Origin: Chengkuizengella sp. SCS-71B
GTDB taxonomy: Bacteria > Bacillota > Bacilli > Paenibacillales > KCTC-33759
Assembly: GCF_040100845.1 (NCBI RefSeq)
Contig: NZ_JAZHSH010000001.1
Coordinates: 620,001 to 684,000 of the forward strand
Reading direction: 5' to 3'
DNA length: 64,000 nucleotides
The notes below the pieces were generated by a model. It was not told where the DNA came from and ran no database searches. It saw only the letters and a list, made by a program, of their open reading frames with translations. The position numbers and the translations under genes are program-made. Position 1 is the stretch's first letter. Every line of letters starts with the position of its first letter. Below, in pieces: positions 18,188 to 26,064 of the stretch.

Positions 18188-18329
18188 ATTTGTCATGGAC
18201 AATTTTAGTATAGCATGGATAAATAAAGTTTTTTATCTAAAAATGTTGACAAACTATTAGCTGGTTTGTTGCAAAACTTCCATCCTTATAATCCTTAACA
18301 ATACTTTTGACAGGAGAAAGCAAAGCGTC

Positions 18330-18692
18330 TCATTTGATACAATAAGAATCAATTCTTTGCAGTTCATTTTTATCATTAAAAATATAGACATCACAGGCTG
18401 AAACTAAAGATAATTGTTCACCATTGCGAATAAATTCAGCTGTTCCATTTACTGCAACACAATTTTTTTCGGAAATTACATTCAATGTAGTGAATTTAGT
18501 GGTTATAGTTTTGAAATAATTTGAAGTTTGCTTGCATTCTTCTATTACAGCTTCCCTACCTACTAAGGTTTTGTCACCAACGATATTCCATTCAATTATT
18601 TTTGCTAGAAATGGAAAAGTAGGCTCAAAATTACCATTAGAAAATGACTCTGCTATTTGTTTTTGCGTGAGAACATGGCTTTCTGAAGTCAT
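18330..18692 (-). CDS. SnoaL-like / NTF2-fold protein
   Basis: A 120-residue protein with GAGGAGG eight bases before its ATG. The sequence has the NTF2/SnoaL pattern: an N-terminal helix (TQKQIAESFSNGNFEPTFPFLA), WNIVGDKTLVGREAVIEECKQ, then strands ending RIDSYCIK. Members are small cone-fold proteins with isomerase, hydrolase or binding roles; no catalytic residues can be named here. It shares strand with, and lies just after, a broken serine hydrolase gene. Confidence 0.75.
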   Translation of the reverse strand: MTSESHVLTQKQIAESFSNGNFEPTFPFLAKIIEWNIVGDKTLVGREAVIEECKQTSNYFKTITTKFTTLNVISEKNCVAVNGTAEFIRNGEQLSLVSACDVYIFNDKNELQRIDSYCIK

Positions 18693-18746
18693 AGTTCAAT
18701 TCCTCCTCGAATAATTAGATAAACTTTATTTTATAATCAGATAAAA

Positions 18747-18777
18747 AAATGACTCCAGTTTTATACAAACGTCATTT
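18747..18777 (-). terminator. Terminator after the serine hydrolase gene
   Basis: On the minus strand AAATGAC and GTCATTT pair across a 17-base loop, and a run of T follows. Confidence 0.65.
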
Positions 18778-18796
18778 CATTATCTACTCCTTGTCT

Positions 18797-19927
18797 TCAT
18801 TCACCTTTGACAATGTTAGTAAGCGTATTTGTAAAATTCGAAATCTTGTTTCCTCCTATGTATTGATTGTTGCTTAAAAAAATAATGACAAGCTCTGAAT
18901 CAAGCTCACGATAAATATTCGCTAAATACCCTGGTAAGTACCCTGCATGTTCAACATTATTTCTCTGCGTAAGCCACCCATATCCATATTCATATCCATT
19001 ACCATAGTCGGAATTTAAAGGAATTTTAGTATAAGGAGCATACATCTTATCTATTGTCTCTTTTTTTAGTAATTTTTCAGAATATAATCCCCTATCCCAT
19101 TTTACTAAGTCATTCATTGTTGTATACAAACCCCCGGCAGCATGGAACAAGAAATACTCATCATATTGACTAGGATAAACATTATTTTCTGTAATCACTT
19201 TTTCATATCCAATCGCTTTATTTTCTTGAATGTTCCAATCCAAACTATAACCTGAATCTAACATCCCTAAAGGTTCGAAAATATTTTCATCTAAAAAGGT
19301 TTCATATGTATCCCCCGAGATTTGTTCTATTATCAATCCTAATAAAAAATAATTGGAATTACTATATTCATATTCTTCCCCAGGTTTAAAGTTAAGAGGA
19401 ATGTCACTATATAAAGCAATGGTTTCTTCTGCGGATGGCAACGAAGTAATATTAGACCCAAGACTCTTTTCAAAGTTCTCAACAAGACTTGGATGACCTG
19501 TATTTACAATACCAGATGACATGGATAATAAGTGATGAATTGTAATCTCATTAAATTGGTTTGCATCTGGGAAGTATTTTGTAACTTGATGATCAAGATC
19601 AAGCAATCCTCTTTCCTCTAACTGTAATATCGCTGTGGCTGTAAATTGTTTAGTTAAAGATGCCATGATAAATTTCGTGTCCAATGTATTTGGGATATCT
19701 TGCTTTCAGTCAGCCATACCAAATGTTTTGGAATAAATCTCTTCACCTTCCATCCCAACATACACAGCTCCTGAAAAATCATGTTTTCTCTCAATAGCAG
19801 ACATAGTAGAGTCTATTTCATTATATAAATCTGAAACTTCACTTTCTTTATCAATAGAATTTTCCGCACTACATCCGACAATTACAAGAGATAAACTAAT
19901 AAGTACAAGAAACATCGTTTTTTTCAA
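18797..19927 (-). pseudogene. Lipoprotein serine hydrolase (class C beta-lactamase family) broken by an in-frame TGA
   Basis: ATG at 19927 opens a lipoprotein signal (lipobox VIVGC) and the start of a class C beta-lactamase-type fold (FSGAVYVGMEGEEIYSKTFGMAD). A TGA at 19706-19708 then interrupts. The same frame continues without shift as KQDIPNTLDTKFIMASLTKQFTA, carrying the SxxK nucleophile (SLTK), the YxN motif (YSNSN) and the HxGG-like motif (HAAGGL), to the stop at 18797. Without the stop codon the product would be about 376 residues, a normal family length. One nonsense mutation is the simplest reading. Translation of the second half from TTG 19684 would lack export signals. Confidence 0.85.
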
Positions 19928-20090
19928 AAATATCGCCCCTTTATTTATTATGCAATGCCATTAAATACGAAGGAGCTGCCAAGAAGTTTCATTTTTTAAT
20001 ATAGTGCAAAAAAAAATGATTTTTATGGATAATTAAACACCATATAGATCGTAGTTTCCATATTATTCACTATAAAGCATACATTTGGGC

Positions 20091-20168
20091 TCAAAGTATC
20101 TCTTTTTCAACAATATGGCCCGAATGAAAAGCAAGGACTGACCATATTGAAAGATAGAGATATTTGAC
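20091..20168. repeat. Imperfect palindrome A next to the recombinase
   Basis: Arms of about 28 bases (20091-20120 and 20141-20168) pair imperfectly, with TCAAA, TATCTCT, TTTCA and ATATGG shared in order. The left arm contains TTCAACAATATGGCCCG (20106-20122). That 17-mer recurs with one change at 24188-24204. It lies 45 bases beyond the recombinase stop. Confidence 0.6.
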
Positions 20169-20212
20169 TCAAACCTTGCACCAAAATAGAGGACATTTAA
20201 TTCGTCCTCACC

Positions 20213-21061
20213 TTAAAAATATTGACTATAGAATTGTTGTCTTAACTTACCACTTAATTGGGCGTATATTTTTGTTGTTTCACTTTTCTCATGACCTAAT
20301 AAGCTTTGGATTACATCTATCGGAGCACCATTGTTTATCATATGTGTTGCGTAACTATGCCTTAGTTGGTGAGGGTAAATATTCTTTTTAATACCAGCAC
20401 GATTGGATATTCTTTTGATAACATATCTCATTAGATCGATACTCATACGGTGATGTGGTTTTCTCTCGGTCACAAACAGTGATGGATGATTGTCATCTCT
20501 TTCATCTAAATATCTTCTTATCCATATATCGCACCTTACATTAAAATATACTTCTCTTTCTTTATCTCCTTTGCCAGTAACAATAACAGACTGACTAGAA
20601 AAATTTATATCATCCCTATTTAATTTGACTACTTCTCCAATCCGACATCCGGTAGAATACATAAATTCTAGCAAAGCATTTTCCAAGGGAGCATGGCAAG
20701 ATTCCCGTAGGTGCTCAATCTCTTGTCCAGTGAGAAACTTCGGGATTCTTTTTCCGATTTTTGGTTCCTTGAGTTTTGAAGCTGGATTTTTTAAAACAAC
20801 ACCTTCTTCAAAAGCCCAATTAAATAGAGATTTGATATACCTAATTCTATGACATAAACTTGAAGCCTTCAGGTGCCCACCTGTTTCAACCAAGAATTTT
20901 TTTAATAAATCAGTACTGAAATTATTCATTTCTATATCTCCAAAATATCGTTGAAGCATATTATATTGGAAACCATAGTTTTTGATGGTTAAAGCAGAAT
21001 ACCCCTCAATCATTTTATCAGATTGATAACTCTTCCATGCATGTGACAATAACATAATCAT
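20213..21061 (-). CDS. Tyrosine recombinase / integrase (XerCD-like)
   Basis: A 282-residue site-specific recombinase. Residues 1-85 are the SAM-like core-binding domain (YSALTIKNYGFQYNMLQRYFG). The catalytic domain has Arg140 (STGCRIGEVVKL), Lys164, His231 and Arg234 (HQLRHSYATHM), His257 (LLGHEKSETTKIY) and the nucleophile Tyr266, so every active-site residue is present. It is shorter than phage integrases, in the size range of XerC/D and cassette recombinases. Imperfect palindromes lie on either side of the gene (20091-20168 and 21131-21231), and a third of the same kind at 24180-24220. It may be the enzyme that moves this segment. Confidence 0.9.
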   Translation of the reverse strand: MIMLLSHAWKSYQSDKMIEGYSALTIKNYGFQYNMLQRYFGDIEMNNFSTDLLKKFLVETGGHLKASSLCHRIRYIKSLFNWAFEEGVVLKNPASKLKEPKIGKRIPKFLTGQEIEHLRESCHAPLENALLEFMYSTGCRIGEVVKLNRDDINFSSQSVIVTGKGDKEREVYFNVRCDIWIRRYLDERDDNHPSLFVTERKPHHRMSIDLMRYVIKRISNRAGIKKNIYPHQLRHSYATHMINNGAPIDVIQSLLGHEKSETTKIYAQLSGKLRQQFYSQYF

Positions 21062-21130
21062 TCACTCTCCCAAACTATTAACTATTCAATTCAAATCTAT
21101 CAATAGTATGGTCAAATTTTAATAGACTTA

Positions 21131-21231
21131 TTCAACAATAGGGGAAATAGTTCTGATTAAATAAAACTACTTTTCCTTTTAAGTCTATAGGAACTATTTT
21201 TATTTAAAAATCGCGCCATATTGCGGAAGAT
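21131..21231. repeat. Imperfect palindrome B upstream of the recombinase
   Basis: TTCAACAATAGGGG (21131-21144) and, on the opposite strand, ATCTTCCGCAATATGGCGCG (21212-21231) form the two ends of an inverted pair about 70 bases apart. The second arm resembles motifs at 62619 and 63223. The element starts 70 bases before the recombinase start codon. Confidence 0.5.
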
Positions 21232-21270
21232 CGTTATTTCGTTATTAGTAAATTACCACTTTTGGAAAGA

Positions 21271-21593
21271 CTATTGATTTATTACTTTCACTTTAATTGC
21301 CAATGTACCTCACTGTTTTTCTTGTTCTCGTGTATATATCTGATATGTTCCTTCTACCATATCTTCGATTGTCCAACCTTCACAATCAAATTCTTGAAAG
21401 GGAATATCTTCATACATTTCTTTAAATGTATCACTGAAACTTCAACGCTTAATATTTCATTTTTTTCAGGTATTTTAACAAATTCTACTTTATCTCCAAC
21501 CTTTATTTTTCGCCTTTTTTCATCGTTTAAACGCATCTCAAAGATTTTCTTACCTTCTTTGATGGATAATAAATACTCTTCATATAACCCCAT
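21271..21593 (-). pseudogene. ASCH domain protein, frameshifted and with a nonsense codon
   Basis: Translation from 21593 gives MGLYEEYLLSIKEGKKIFEM, then RLNDEKRRKIKVGDKVEFVK, the start of an ASCH (PUA-like RNA-binding) domain. After SVEVSV the homology jumps to another frame: SDTFKEMYEDIPFQEFDCEG, then WTIEDMVEGTYQIYTREQEK. There TGA replaces the expected Trp codon (21310-21312), and GTLAIKVKVINQ follows to a stop at 21271. A frameshift or small deletion near 21445 plus a point mutation have inactivated it. It lies between palindrome B and the DUF3238-like gene. Confidence 0.75.
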
Positions 21594-21868
21594 TTTTGTT
21601 AAGTGTATCTCTTCACAATCTTATTTATAGAAGTTTTCAATTTTTTAAAACGTCGTTCAAAGTCTTATCAAGCGTCTTAAATGTAAACGTGTAACCAGAG
21701 GCATACTTCATTAAGAAAAAATTAAATATATACGTATTATTTACCATTGATCTGATATTTATTTATATTATAGAATTGTATGGTGCTCAACTTAATTGCA
21801 CACAACTTATCGATAAGTAATTTGTTAAGCATAAATTCAAAAATAATAACTAAATCTTGGAGGACAGC

Positions 21869-23170
21869 ATGAAAAAACTTAAAATTTTTAGTGTTTTTGC
21901 AATGGTAATTATTTTAGCGCTTAGTAGTAGCCAGTTATCGATTTTTGCACAATCAAAAGGAGATAACGAAAATGTCAAGGTTAAAGCTTTTAAAACTTCA
22001 ATAGATGTGTCTTGGGAAGTCCCTGGTGATAATTTTATTATCACGGATATTGGTAATAATGATGCAGTAGTCTATGAAGGTACAGAGAACCAAACTATAG
22101 TTAATAATTTGAGTCCAGAAAGTTTGTATAGATTTAAGCTTAGTACTTATGATACTAATGGAATACTTTTGAAAGAATATTATGTTTCTACTCAAACTAA
22201 AAAGAATAAGAAAAATGATGCTCAAGAGGCAGCTAATGATATTAATTTAACTGCAAATGTAGTAGTCTCAAAAGATAAAGTTGTTCTTGAATGGGACAAA
22301 GTTCCAGGAGTTGCTGAGTATAAAATTTATAAAAATAACGAGTTTATTGATGCAGTAAAGGGGACAAAATATATAGATAGGGAAGTAATGAAAGATACCT
22401 ATATTCCTTATGAGGTTCAATTCGAGGTTGCACTATCCGAGGCTGATAAAGAAGAACTTAAAACGGAGTTCAAAAATCTAGGTAAGGAAATAAATGACAA
22501 AGATATTGAAAGGATTGCATACAAACCATACAGTATAATTAAGGTTGTTGATGCATCTATCGTTGTTCCTCAGTTAAAGCTCGCTTCAGTTGAAAAGTCC
22601 TTTAAATGGACCTATAAAGCATTTATCCCTTACGATTTTGCAGAGGACCCTTGGTATAATGCAAGAACTTGGGGGGACGGAATAGCTTACTTTGGAGGAG
22701 ATGATAGAGGATTTAGTTCTACCTCAGAAAAATATAGAACCAAAACGTTAGGTGACAGTATATTTTACGATGGCTCTACTTCTACACACGAAGCTTTCTA
22801 TAAAAAAGTTTCACCTACTACTGCATACGATAAAAATTATGTCTTTGTAGGTTCAAAAACAGACTCAGGTGCAAATATTAATCGTATCGTTAACAGTAAA
22901 AGTTCGAGTATGGTCGATACAACAGTCTATCATAAGTCAGGTAATCCGTATGCTGTTCCTGGAGCCGAAATTGATTATCAAATGAGAGTTAAAACATACA
23001 GCAATGGTTCTTATAGTTTTGAAGGTTTGCATGACCGTGCACCATCACATGAGCTGTATTTAAGAATTGATAATGTAACAAATGTATCAATCTTTAGACA
23101 CGGACATGAGGGATTTGAATATTTAGGATCTTCAAGTACCTTAGCCAGAAGCTTTAGTGTTTCGAACTAA
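21869..23170 (+). CDS. Secreted protein with fn3-like domains and a DUF3238-like C-terminus
   Basis: ATG at 21869 follows GGAGG by six bases (the frame runs back to a TTG at 21857). The 433-residue product has a signal peptide ending near LSIFAQS. A beta-rich fn3-like region follows (about 35-112, IDVSWEVPG to YYVSTQT), then a second one (about 128-180, VVLEWDKVPGVAEYKIYKNN). The C-terminal half (about 245-433) with TWGDGIAYFGGDDRGFSSTS recalls the DUF3238 domain of Bacillus secreted proteins. Function unknown; an extracellular adhesin or effector is possible. The membrane-protein gene starts 67 bases later and may be coupled to it. Confidence 0.7.
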   Translation: MKKLKIFSVFAMVIILALSSSQLSIFAQSKGDNENVKVKAFKTSIDVSWEVPGDNFIITDIGNNDAVVYEGTENQTIVNNLSPESLYRFKLSTYDTNGILLKEYYVSTQTKKNKKNDAQEAANDINLTANVVVSKDKVVLEWDKVPGVAEYKIYKNNEFIDAVKGTKYIDREVMKDTYIPYEVQFEVALSEADKEELKTEFKNLGKEINDKDIERIAYKPYSIIKVVDASIVVPQLKLASVEKSFKWTYKAFIPYDFAEDPWYNARTWGDGIAYFGGDDRGFSSTSEKYRTKTLGDSIFYDGSTSTHEAFYKKVSPTTAYDKNYVFVGSKTDSGANINRIVNSKSSSMVDTTVYHKSGNPYAVPGAEIDYQMRVKTYSNGSYSFEGLHDRAPSHELYLRIDNVTNVSIFRHGHEGFEYLGSSSTLARSFSVSN

Positions 23171-23237
23171 TATTTAACTTTGCTTGTAACCGTAAACTTT
23201 GGGATACAAGCAATTTCTTTAAAAAGGAGGGCTCAAA

Positions 23238-23666
23238 CTGTTTACTAAGTTTTTAACAGCAATAGTTTCGGCGGTATCCTTATCAGCAATACTTACATTT
23301 ATCAATAATAATGGAGAGCGTTATGAAAATACCCATTACTATTCTCCTACTTATGAATTTTATGTAGCAACTGCAATATTAATCTTTGTGTATATAGTTT
23401 TTGGAATCCCTTTATCAATATTGGCAGATGGTCTTATTCGTAAGAGGAGAAAAATAACTATTGTTAAGGAGAGTATTGCTCAATTACTGGTTTACTTCTT
23501 ATTTGGTATGATAATAGGAATTATTTTCTTAGTAATAAAACCACCGCTTGATGTTTGGAACGCATCAATATTTGTGATTTTAGTTGGGTTAGCGAGTAGT
23601 TTATTTGCTTTTTACCAAGTGATTCTTGTTTTAGCTAGAAATCTTTTGAATAGAAAAAAGGATTGA
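23238..23666 (+). CDS. Small membrane protein with apparent CTG start
   Basis: The frame ending at 23666 is open and protein-like well upstream of its first conventional start (GTG 23388). Back to 23238 it reads FTKFLTAIVSAVSLSAILTF, a membrane helix. A strong AAAGGAGGG sits seven bases before a CTG at 23238, with no ATG, GTG or TTG at the right distance, so CTG seems to be the start. The 142-residue product has about four membrane segments and a basic C-terminus. Family not recognised. It follows the secreted DUF3238-like gene; a role as its immunity or export partner would be speculation. Confidence 0.6.
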   Translation: MFTKFLTAIVSAVSLSAILTFINNNGERYENTHYYSPTYEFYVATAILIFVYIVFGIPLSILADGLIRKRRKITIVKESIAQLLVYFLFGMIIGIIFLVIKPPLDVWNASIFVILVGLASSLFAFYQVILVLARNLLNRKKD

Positions 23667-24179
23667 TAATACTTGACCTATCAAGTCTATTACAAATCGT
23701 TAAGAAATTTCACCCCTGGAGATTCCTTCCTGTGGCGTTGAACTATTTTAAATGCCAAGGAGTTTAAATGATGAATCGTATCTACCAAGTTTGAGGCTGT
23801 AAGATCTCACATTCAAAAAATACCGTCGCACAATTAAGTACGTGGATTGAAATGATTAGAATAGTTATAAGTTTTGACAAAGCACAAAAAAACTGGATAT
23901 CGTCAAGAAATAGCCACCTCAATCTATGGGGTGGTTACTTTTTTATCCTTTTGGATTATAGTTACTCTTTATTTTGCTATTATCTTTTTCGAGTTCTTGT
24001 TTTATTAAGAAGCTCTGTTTCAATTTTATATTAGATTTTTTTCCTTTTCAGAAGAGAATTTACGCTTCAGTCGATTATGATTTTACCTCTATATTGAATA
24101 ACACCAACATAAATAACAGCACAACCTTAATACTACAGCGTGATCTGTAGGACTTACTAATTTTAGCATATATCCTTAT

Positions 24180-24220
24180 CTTCGTTATTCAACAATCTGG
24201 CCCGCTTGTGTAATAAGAAG
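24180..24220. repeat. Imperfect palindrome C
   Basis: CTTCGTTATTCAACAA and TTGTGTAATAAGAAG pair with a few mismatches around TCTGGCCCGC. The core TTCAACAATCTGGCCCG (24188-24204) matches palindrome A at 16 of 17 positions. It marks the far end of the recombinase segment. Confidence 0.6.
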
Positions 24221-24225
24221 TAAAA

Positions 24226-24259
24226 AAACTCATGAATCACTTTCTAATTCATGAGTTTT
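24226..24259. terminator. 12-bp hairpin
   Basis: AAACTCATGAAT and ATTCATGAGTTT are exact reverse complements around a 9-base loop. An A-run before and a T-run after make it a possible two-way terminator. Confidence 0.6.
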
Positions 24260-24338
24260 GATCTGTCTTTCCTACAATTGATCGATCTTTCTTTTAAACG
24301 ATCAAATATTCTTTTAATTGATCAATCTTTCTTTTAAA
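24259..24338. repeat. Four tandem 20-bp repeats
   Basis: Units at 24259, 24279, 24299 and 24319 share the pattern TGATCnATCTTTCTTTTAAA. The second and fourth differ at one position; the first and third are more diverged. They directly follow the hairpin at 24226. Confidence 0.7.
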
Positions 24339-24554
24339 ACCACAGCAGAACAGCATGGAATTACACATATTGTTGCTGTTCCTCAATTTAACATTGGTAT
24401 TTGAATTAAATGAAGCTGTTTAAAAAGAGTCATATGAAAGAAAAACAGAAGACCTCCAACCTCAAACTGAAACAATGTGAAACGAGTTACCCATCAGATG
24501 GGAAACCAGACTTTTTCTAAATGATTTTATATAGAAAAATTTTTATTTATTCCT

Positions 24555-24845
<291 letters not shown>

Positions 24846-25038
24846 TTAACACATTCTATTTTTTTTGTTTAAAAACAATGTTGAGTTATTATATTGTTTT
24901 TATTGCTTTTTTGATCATGTTTTATAGAAAAAAGCAATTGTATAAGAATGATTAACATAATTATAAAATTGGAGAACAAAATTTAATGATTTACAAACTT
25001 GAGGAATCAGAATAAAATGCTAAATGAGGAGGGATATA

Positions 25039-25083
25039 ATGGAATTTTTAGTTGGTTTATTCGCATTTATTTGGGAAACTTAA
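25039..25083 (+). CDS. 14-residue hydrophobic peptide, copy 2
   Basis: ATG at 25039 follows GAGGAGGG by five bases and encodes MEFLVGLFAFIWET. It is immediately followed by a strong terminator. Nine of fourteen residues equal the copy at 12567-12611 (MEF, L, FAFIW), with Asp/Glu conserved in class near the end. Good initiation signals, private terminators and protein-level similarity at two loci support a real gene. Family unknown. Confidence 0.6.
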   Translation: MEFLVGLFAFIWET

Positions 25084-25092
25084 GTTGAAAGC

Positions 25093-25122
25093 AAAAAAAC
25101 GCCAATCATTTGGCGTTTTTTT
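25093..25122 (+). terminator. Terminator of peptide copy 2
   Basis: ACGCCAA and TTGGCGT pair across TCAT, flanked by seven A and seven T. This is a strong intrinsic terminator usable in both directions. Confidence 0.9.
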
Positions 25123-25170
25123 AAACAATTAGATCCGAATTCAATTTGCTATCATATGGATTCATATTTC

Positions 25171-25407
25171 TTATTTCAAATCAACTTCCCATTTCCCTCT
25201 TAATTCTTCATTTTGAAATGTAATTAATGCCATTGCTTTTTCTTCAGAACCTGCCCAGGCATATTTTTTGATTTCTCCATTTGATACCATTTTGTTTCCT
25301 TCGCTTCCAACGATTTTTACAACTTCTTCATATGACATGCCTTCTTCGAGTTTATTATACTCTTCAAGAGTAATCTCAGATGTGTTTAAATTATATACGA
25401 GATGAAA
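25171..25407 (-). pseudogene. C-terminal remnant of a DUF3862/BLIP-like protein
   Basis: The minus strand reads NLNTSEITLEEYNKLEEGMS, then YEEVVKIVGSEGNKMVSNGE, and ends LITFQNEELRGKWEVDLK. This is the repeat pattern of small lipoproteins with a DUF3862 (SmpA/BLIP-like) fold. Upstream the frame meets TGA at 25408-25410 with no start codon or signal peptide between. Translation from the internal ATG at 25338 (55 residues) is possible but has no ribosome site. Confidence 0.65.
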
Positions 25408-25427
25408 TCATGGAGGTTTCAACTATA

Positions 25428-26003
25428 CTATCTCTTCAAAATTGCAATTAAATAAGGAGGATTATTTTTCTGATTTAAAAATTGATATCTGAGAACTTGA
25501 TAATATTGCTGCGGTAAGTTTTGTACCCACGCAAGCACAGCATCTGCTTCTTCTTCTCCACCAGAATGACCAGAGTAAACCACAATCGTAATGATCCCGT
25601 CTTTTTCCAAAAATAAAAGAGAATGTTGTAGTGCACGTATCGTTGTCTCTTGCTGTGTAATGATATTGTGATCTCCACCTGGTAAATAACCTAAGTTAAA
25701 CGTAATAGCAGATACTTTCTCGTGCATAGAAGGGGGCAGTATCTCTAGCATTTTATCGTGACTATTTTTAATAAGGTGGACATGTTCTAAAGAAAACCCA
25801 GCTTCAGCTAATCGTTTCATTGTATTTTGAATCGCTGTATTCTGCACATCAAAACCACAAACGATTCCATTGTCGCCGACTAGTTTTTTAAGAAATAATG
25901 TATCGTTTCCGTTTCCAAGCGTTGCATCAATGACAATATCCCCTTGTTTTACATGTTCTTGAATTAATTTATGTGTTTGTCCTAATATTGATAAAAAACC
26001 CAC
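25428..26003 (-). CDS. mnmM: tRNA U34 modification methyltransferase MnmM (YtqB)
   Basis: A 191-residue SAM-dependent methyltransferase of the PF06962 family. Motif I is VIDATLGNGNDTLFL, followed by GFDVQNTAIQNT, FNLGYLPGGDHNIIT and YSGHSGGEEEADAV, all diagnostic of YtqB. In Bacillus subtilis this enzyme makes the last methyl transfer to mnm5-uridine at the tRNA wobble position. Start is GTG at 26003 with GGAGGAA five bases upstream. The radical SAM gene ytqA lies just upstream on the same strand, the usual ytqA-ytqB pairing. Confidence 0.93.
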   Translation of the reverse strand: MGFLSILGQTHKLIQEHVKQGDIVIDATLGNGNDTLFLKKLVGDNGIVCGFDVQNTAIQNTMKRLAEAGFSLEHVHLIKNSHDKMLEILPPSMHEKVSAITFNLGYLPGGDHNIITQQETTIRALQHSLLFLEKDGIITIVVYSGHSGGEEEADAVLAWVQNLPQQYYQVLRYQFLNQKNNPPYLIAILKR

Positions 26004-26064
26004 GATAGTTCCTCCGATTTCCCATTGACTCCATTTATAAAAAATTGTTATTTTATTTCCATGC

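Larger units (their letters stand above)
23667..24554. other. Gene-poor 890-base stretch with decayed sequence
   Basis: No intact gene is convincing. From 23769 a frame (MMNRIYQV, stop, GCKISHSKNTVAQLSTWIEM) looks like a broken small gene. A hairpin GCCACCTC/GGGGTGGT (about 23909-23942) runs into CTTTTTT. Further on lie palindrome C (24180-24220), a terminator hairpin (24226-24259), 20-bp tandem repeats (24259-24338) and a short leftover frame (EQHGITHIVAVPQFNIG, about 24349-24408) of an unidentified protein. Confidence 0.5.

Noticed and set aside
19706-19708. TGA read as an amino acid (recoding) in the serine hydrolase gene
   Set aside because: TGA ends many intact genes in this window and no SECIS-like or stop-codon-suppressing structure was seen. 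The residue expected there is not Trp or selenocysteine in the family.
20091-20168. Classical integron attC site
   Set aside because: The arms lack the RYYYAAC/GTTRRRY core sites of attC, and the recombinase shows no obvious IntI-specific insertion. Only a loose analogy is justified.
21262-21630. 122-codon plus-strand frame opposite the ASCH remnant
   Set aside because: It is the shadow of the ASCH coding strand; the minus strand has clear homology and the plus product is a low-complexity, Phe- and Ser-rich sequence.
23852-24034. 60-codon frame in the 23.7-24.5 kb gap
   Set aside because: No ribosome site, and it reads through a hairpin terminator; the stretch looks decayed.
24259-24338. 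Possible CRISPR array
   Set aside because: Repeats are directly adjacent with no spacers, only four units, and no cas genes are present.
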